NCBI GenBank assembly: GCA_007117235.1 | Contig: SKGY01000033.1 | Location: 1 to 7,534, forward strand | Length of the DNA: 7,534 bases | Reading direction: 5' to 3' | Source: Balneolaceae bacterium | GTDB taxonomy: Bacteria; Bacteroidota; Rhodothermia; Balneolales; Balneolaceae | In this document: positions 6,666-7,534 of the stretch, piece by piece | Position numbering within the stretch: the first letter of the stretch is position 1 | How the letters are laid out: every line of letters begins with the position of its first letter | The notes under the pieces: model-generated | Seen by the model: only the letters and a program-made list of their open reading frames with translations | What the model was told of the DNA's origin: nothing | Database searches by the model: none | Program-made: the position numbers and the translations under genes

Positions 6666-7534
6666 ATGAAATCTTTAAAATATCTTATCACGTTGGTTGC
6701 TGCTCTGTCATTAACAATCATGGCAGCTGAAAAGTCACATGCGCAGGATGATGCTCGTTCTGAAGTGATTACACTTTTTAATCAGGCTCAGGAACAAGCT
6801 AGTTCCGGCGATTTTACAGGTGCAATTGAACTTTTCGAGGATGCTCTTGAAGTAGCAAACGCTAACGCTATTATGGATATAGCTGGCCAAATAGAAGACA
6901 TTCTTCCTAGAGTAGCCCAAAGCAGAGCTTCAAATGCTTATAGAGCATACCAAAATGAGCGAACAAGGTCATCTGCTACACAGGCAATTCGTTACTTTGA
7001 AATTGCGAAAGAGATGGCAGACGAATACGGTGACTCTGAAGTTGCACAAAGAGCCCAGGCCGCTATTCCTCAATTGTACTATATAAGAGGTATTCTGGAG
7101 TTCAGAAATGAAAATTATGATGATTCCATAGCTGACCTTGAAAAAGCAATGGAACTGAACGCCAATTATGCTGCACCATATTATCAAATGGGTGTTGTAA
7201 TGAAAGCAGTCAATCCGAACGAGATTGATCAGGCAATGGAATGGTACGACAAAGCTATTGAAGTTGCAGAACGTACTAATGATACAAGAACTCTTCAAAG
7301 TGCGCGCAATGGTGCAAGAGATGAGTTAATCTTCAGAGCTGTAAATCTTGCTGAAGACAGAAACTTCAGTCGTGCGATTCAGTTGCTAAATAGAGTTCTT
7401 GAACGCTACGATTCAGAATCAGCTGATGCTCACTACAGACTTGCAGAAATCTATAATGAGCGTGGTAACTGGGATGATGCTTTAAGACATTCACGAAGAG
7501 CACTTGAACTAGAAACAGGCGGTGTAACAGACAG
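6666..7534 (+). CDS. Exported tetratricopeptide-repeat protein (3' end beyond the window)
   Basis: An open frame that runs to the last base (289 complete codons, no stop), so the C-terminus is missing. The ATG at 6666 gives a typical signal peptide (MKSLKYLITLVAALSLTIMA, then AEKSHA cut before QDD, about residue 26). An in-frame ATG at 6636 would put ten polar residues ahead of it and is less likely. The mature part is almost entirely TPR-like helix pairs, for example 33-66 (SSGDFTGAIELFEDALEVA), about 134-167 (RNENYDDSIADLEKAMELN), 168-203, 219-252 (AEDRNFSRAIQLLNRVLERY) and 253-286 (NERGNWDDALRHSRRALELE). Such repeats bind partner proteins; an enzymatic role is not suggested. The location is expected to be periplasmic or outer-membrane associated. 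A 120-nt gap separates it from the LOG gene, so it is probably a separate transcript. The function is unknown. Confidence 0.85.
   Translation, partial: MKSLKYLITLVAALSLTIMAAEKSHAQDDARSEVITLFNQAQEQASSGDFTGAIELFEDALEVANANAIMDIAGQIEDILPRVAQSRASNAYRAYQNERTRSSATQAIRYFEIAKEMADEYGDSEVAQRAQAAIPQLYYIRGILEFRNENYDDSIADLEKAMELNANYAAPYYQMGVVMKAVNPNEIDQAMEWYDKAIEVAERTNDTRTLQSARNGARDELIFRAVNLAEDRNFSRAIQLLNRVLERYDSESADAHYRLAEIYNERGNWDDALRHSRRALELETGGVTD

Noticed and set aside
6969..7298. 109-codon open frame on the - strand
   Set aside because: It lies antisense to the TPR gene, whose + strand frame has a signal peptide and clear repeats. The translated product has no recognisable domain and looks like a shadow frame.

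Overview
The window reads as an ordinary chromosomal segment from a member of the Bacteroidota/Balneolota side of the bacterial tree. My best guess is a Balneolaceae-like marine or halophilic organism. Three things suggest this. A DUF5683-type membrane protein directly follows parA-parB, a linkage I know from Bacteroidota and relatives. Strong Shine-Dalgarno sequences are nearly absent ahead of the starts. The DNA is moderately AT-rich (judged by eye, not counted). All eight genes are on the + strand, coding density is high, and I see no mobile element, CRISPR array, tRNA or rRNA.

Layout: (1) 50-1885, uvrC, the nucleotide-excision-repair endonuclease subunit. (2) 1886-2105, a 220-nt non-coding gap with a possible ECF-type promoter. 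(3) 2106-3334, a two-gene unit of an ECF-type sigma factor and a cysteine-free, single-pass membrane protein that is probably its anti-sigma factor; the two overlap by 4 nt. (4) 3335-3479, a 145-nt gap with a nested inverted repeat, DnaA-box-like 9-mers and a candidate parA promoter. (5) 3480-6545, a tight run of parA (soj), parB (spo0J), a DUF5683-like membrane protein whose start lies inside parB, and a LOG-family (TIGR00730) nucleotide phosphoribohydrolase. (6) 6546-6665, a short gap. (7) 6666-7534, an exported tetratricopeptide-repeat protein that runs off the end.

ParA and ParB are the ATPase and the CTP-dependent DNA clamp of chromosome segregation. DUF5683 and the LOG enzyme appear to be co-transcribed with them, but a shared function is not established. 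The sigma/anti-sigma pair looks like a self-contained envelope-signal module placed between repair and segregation genes.

I see no clearly new system. The observations most worth following are the DnaA-box-like cluster upstream of parA (possible origin or DnaA-controlled promoter), the loss of one expected Fe-S cysteine in UvrC, and the cysteine-free anti-sigma partner.
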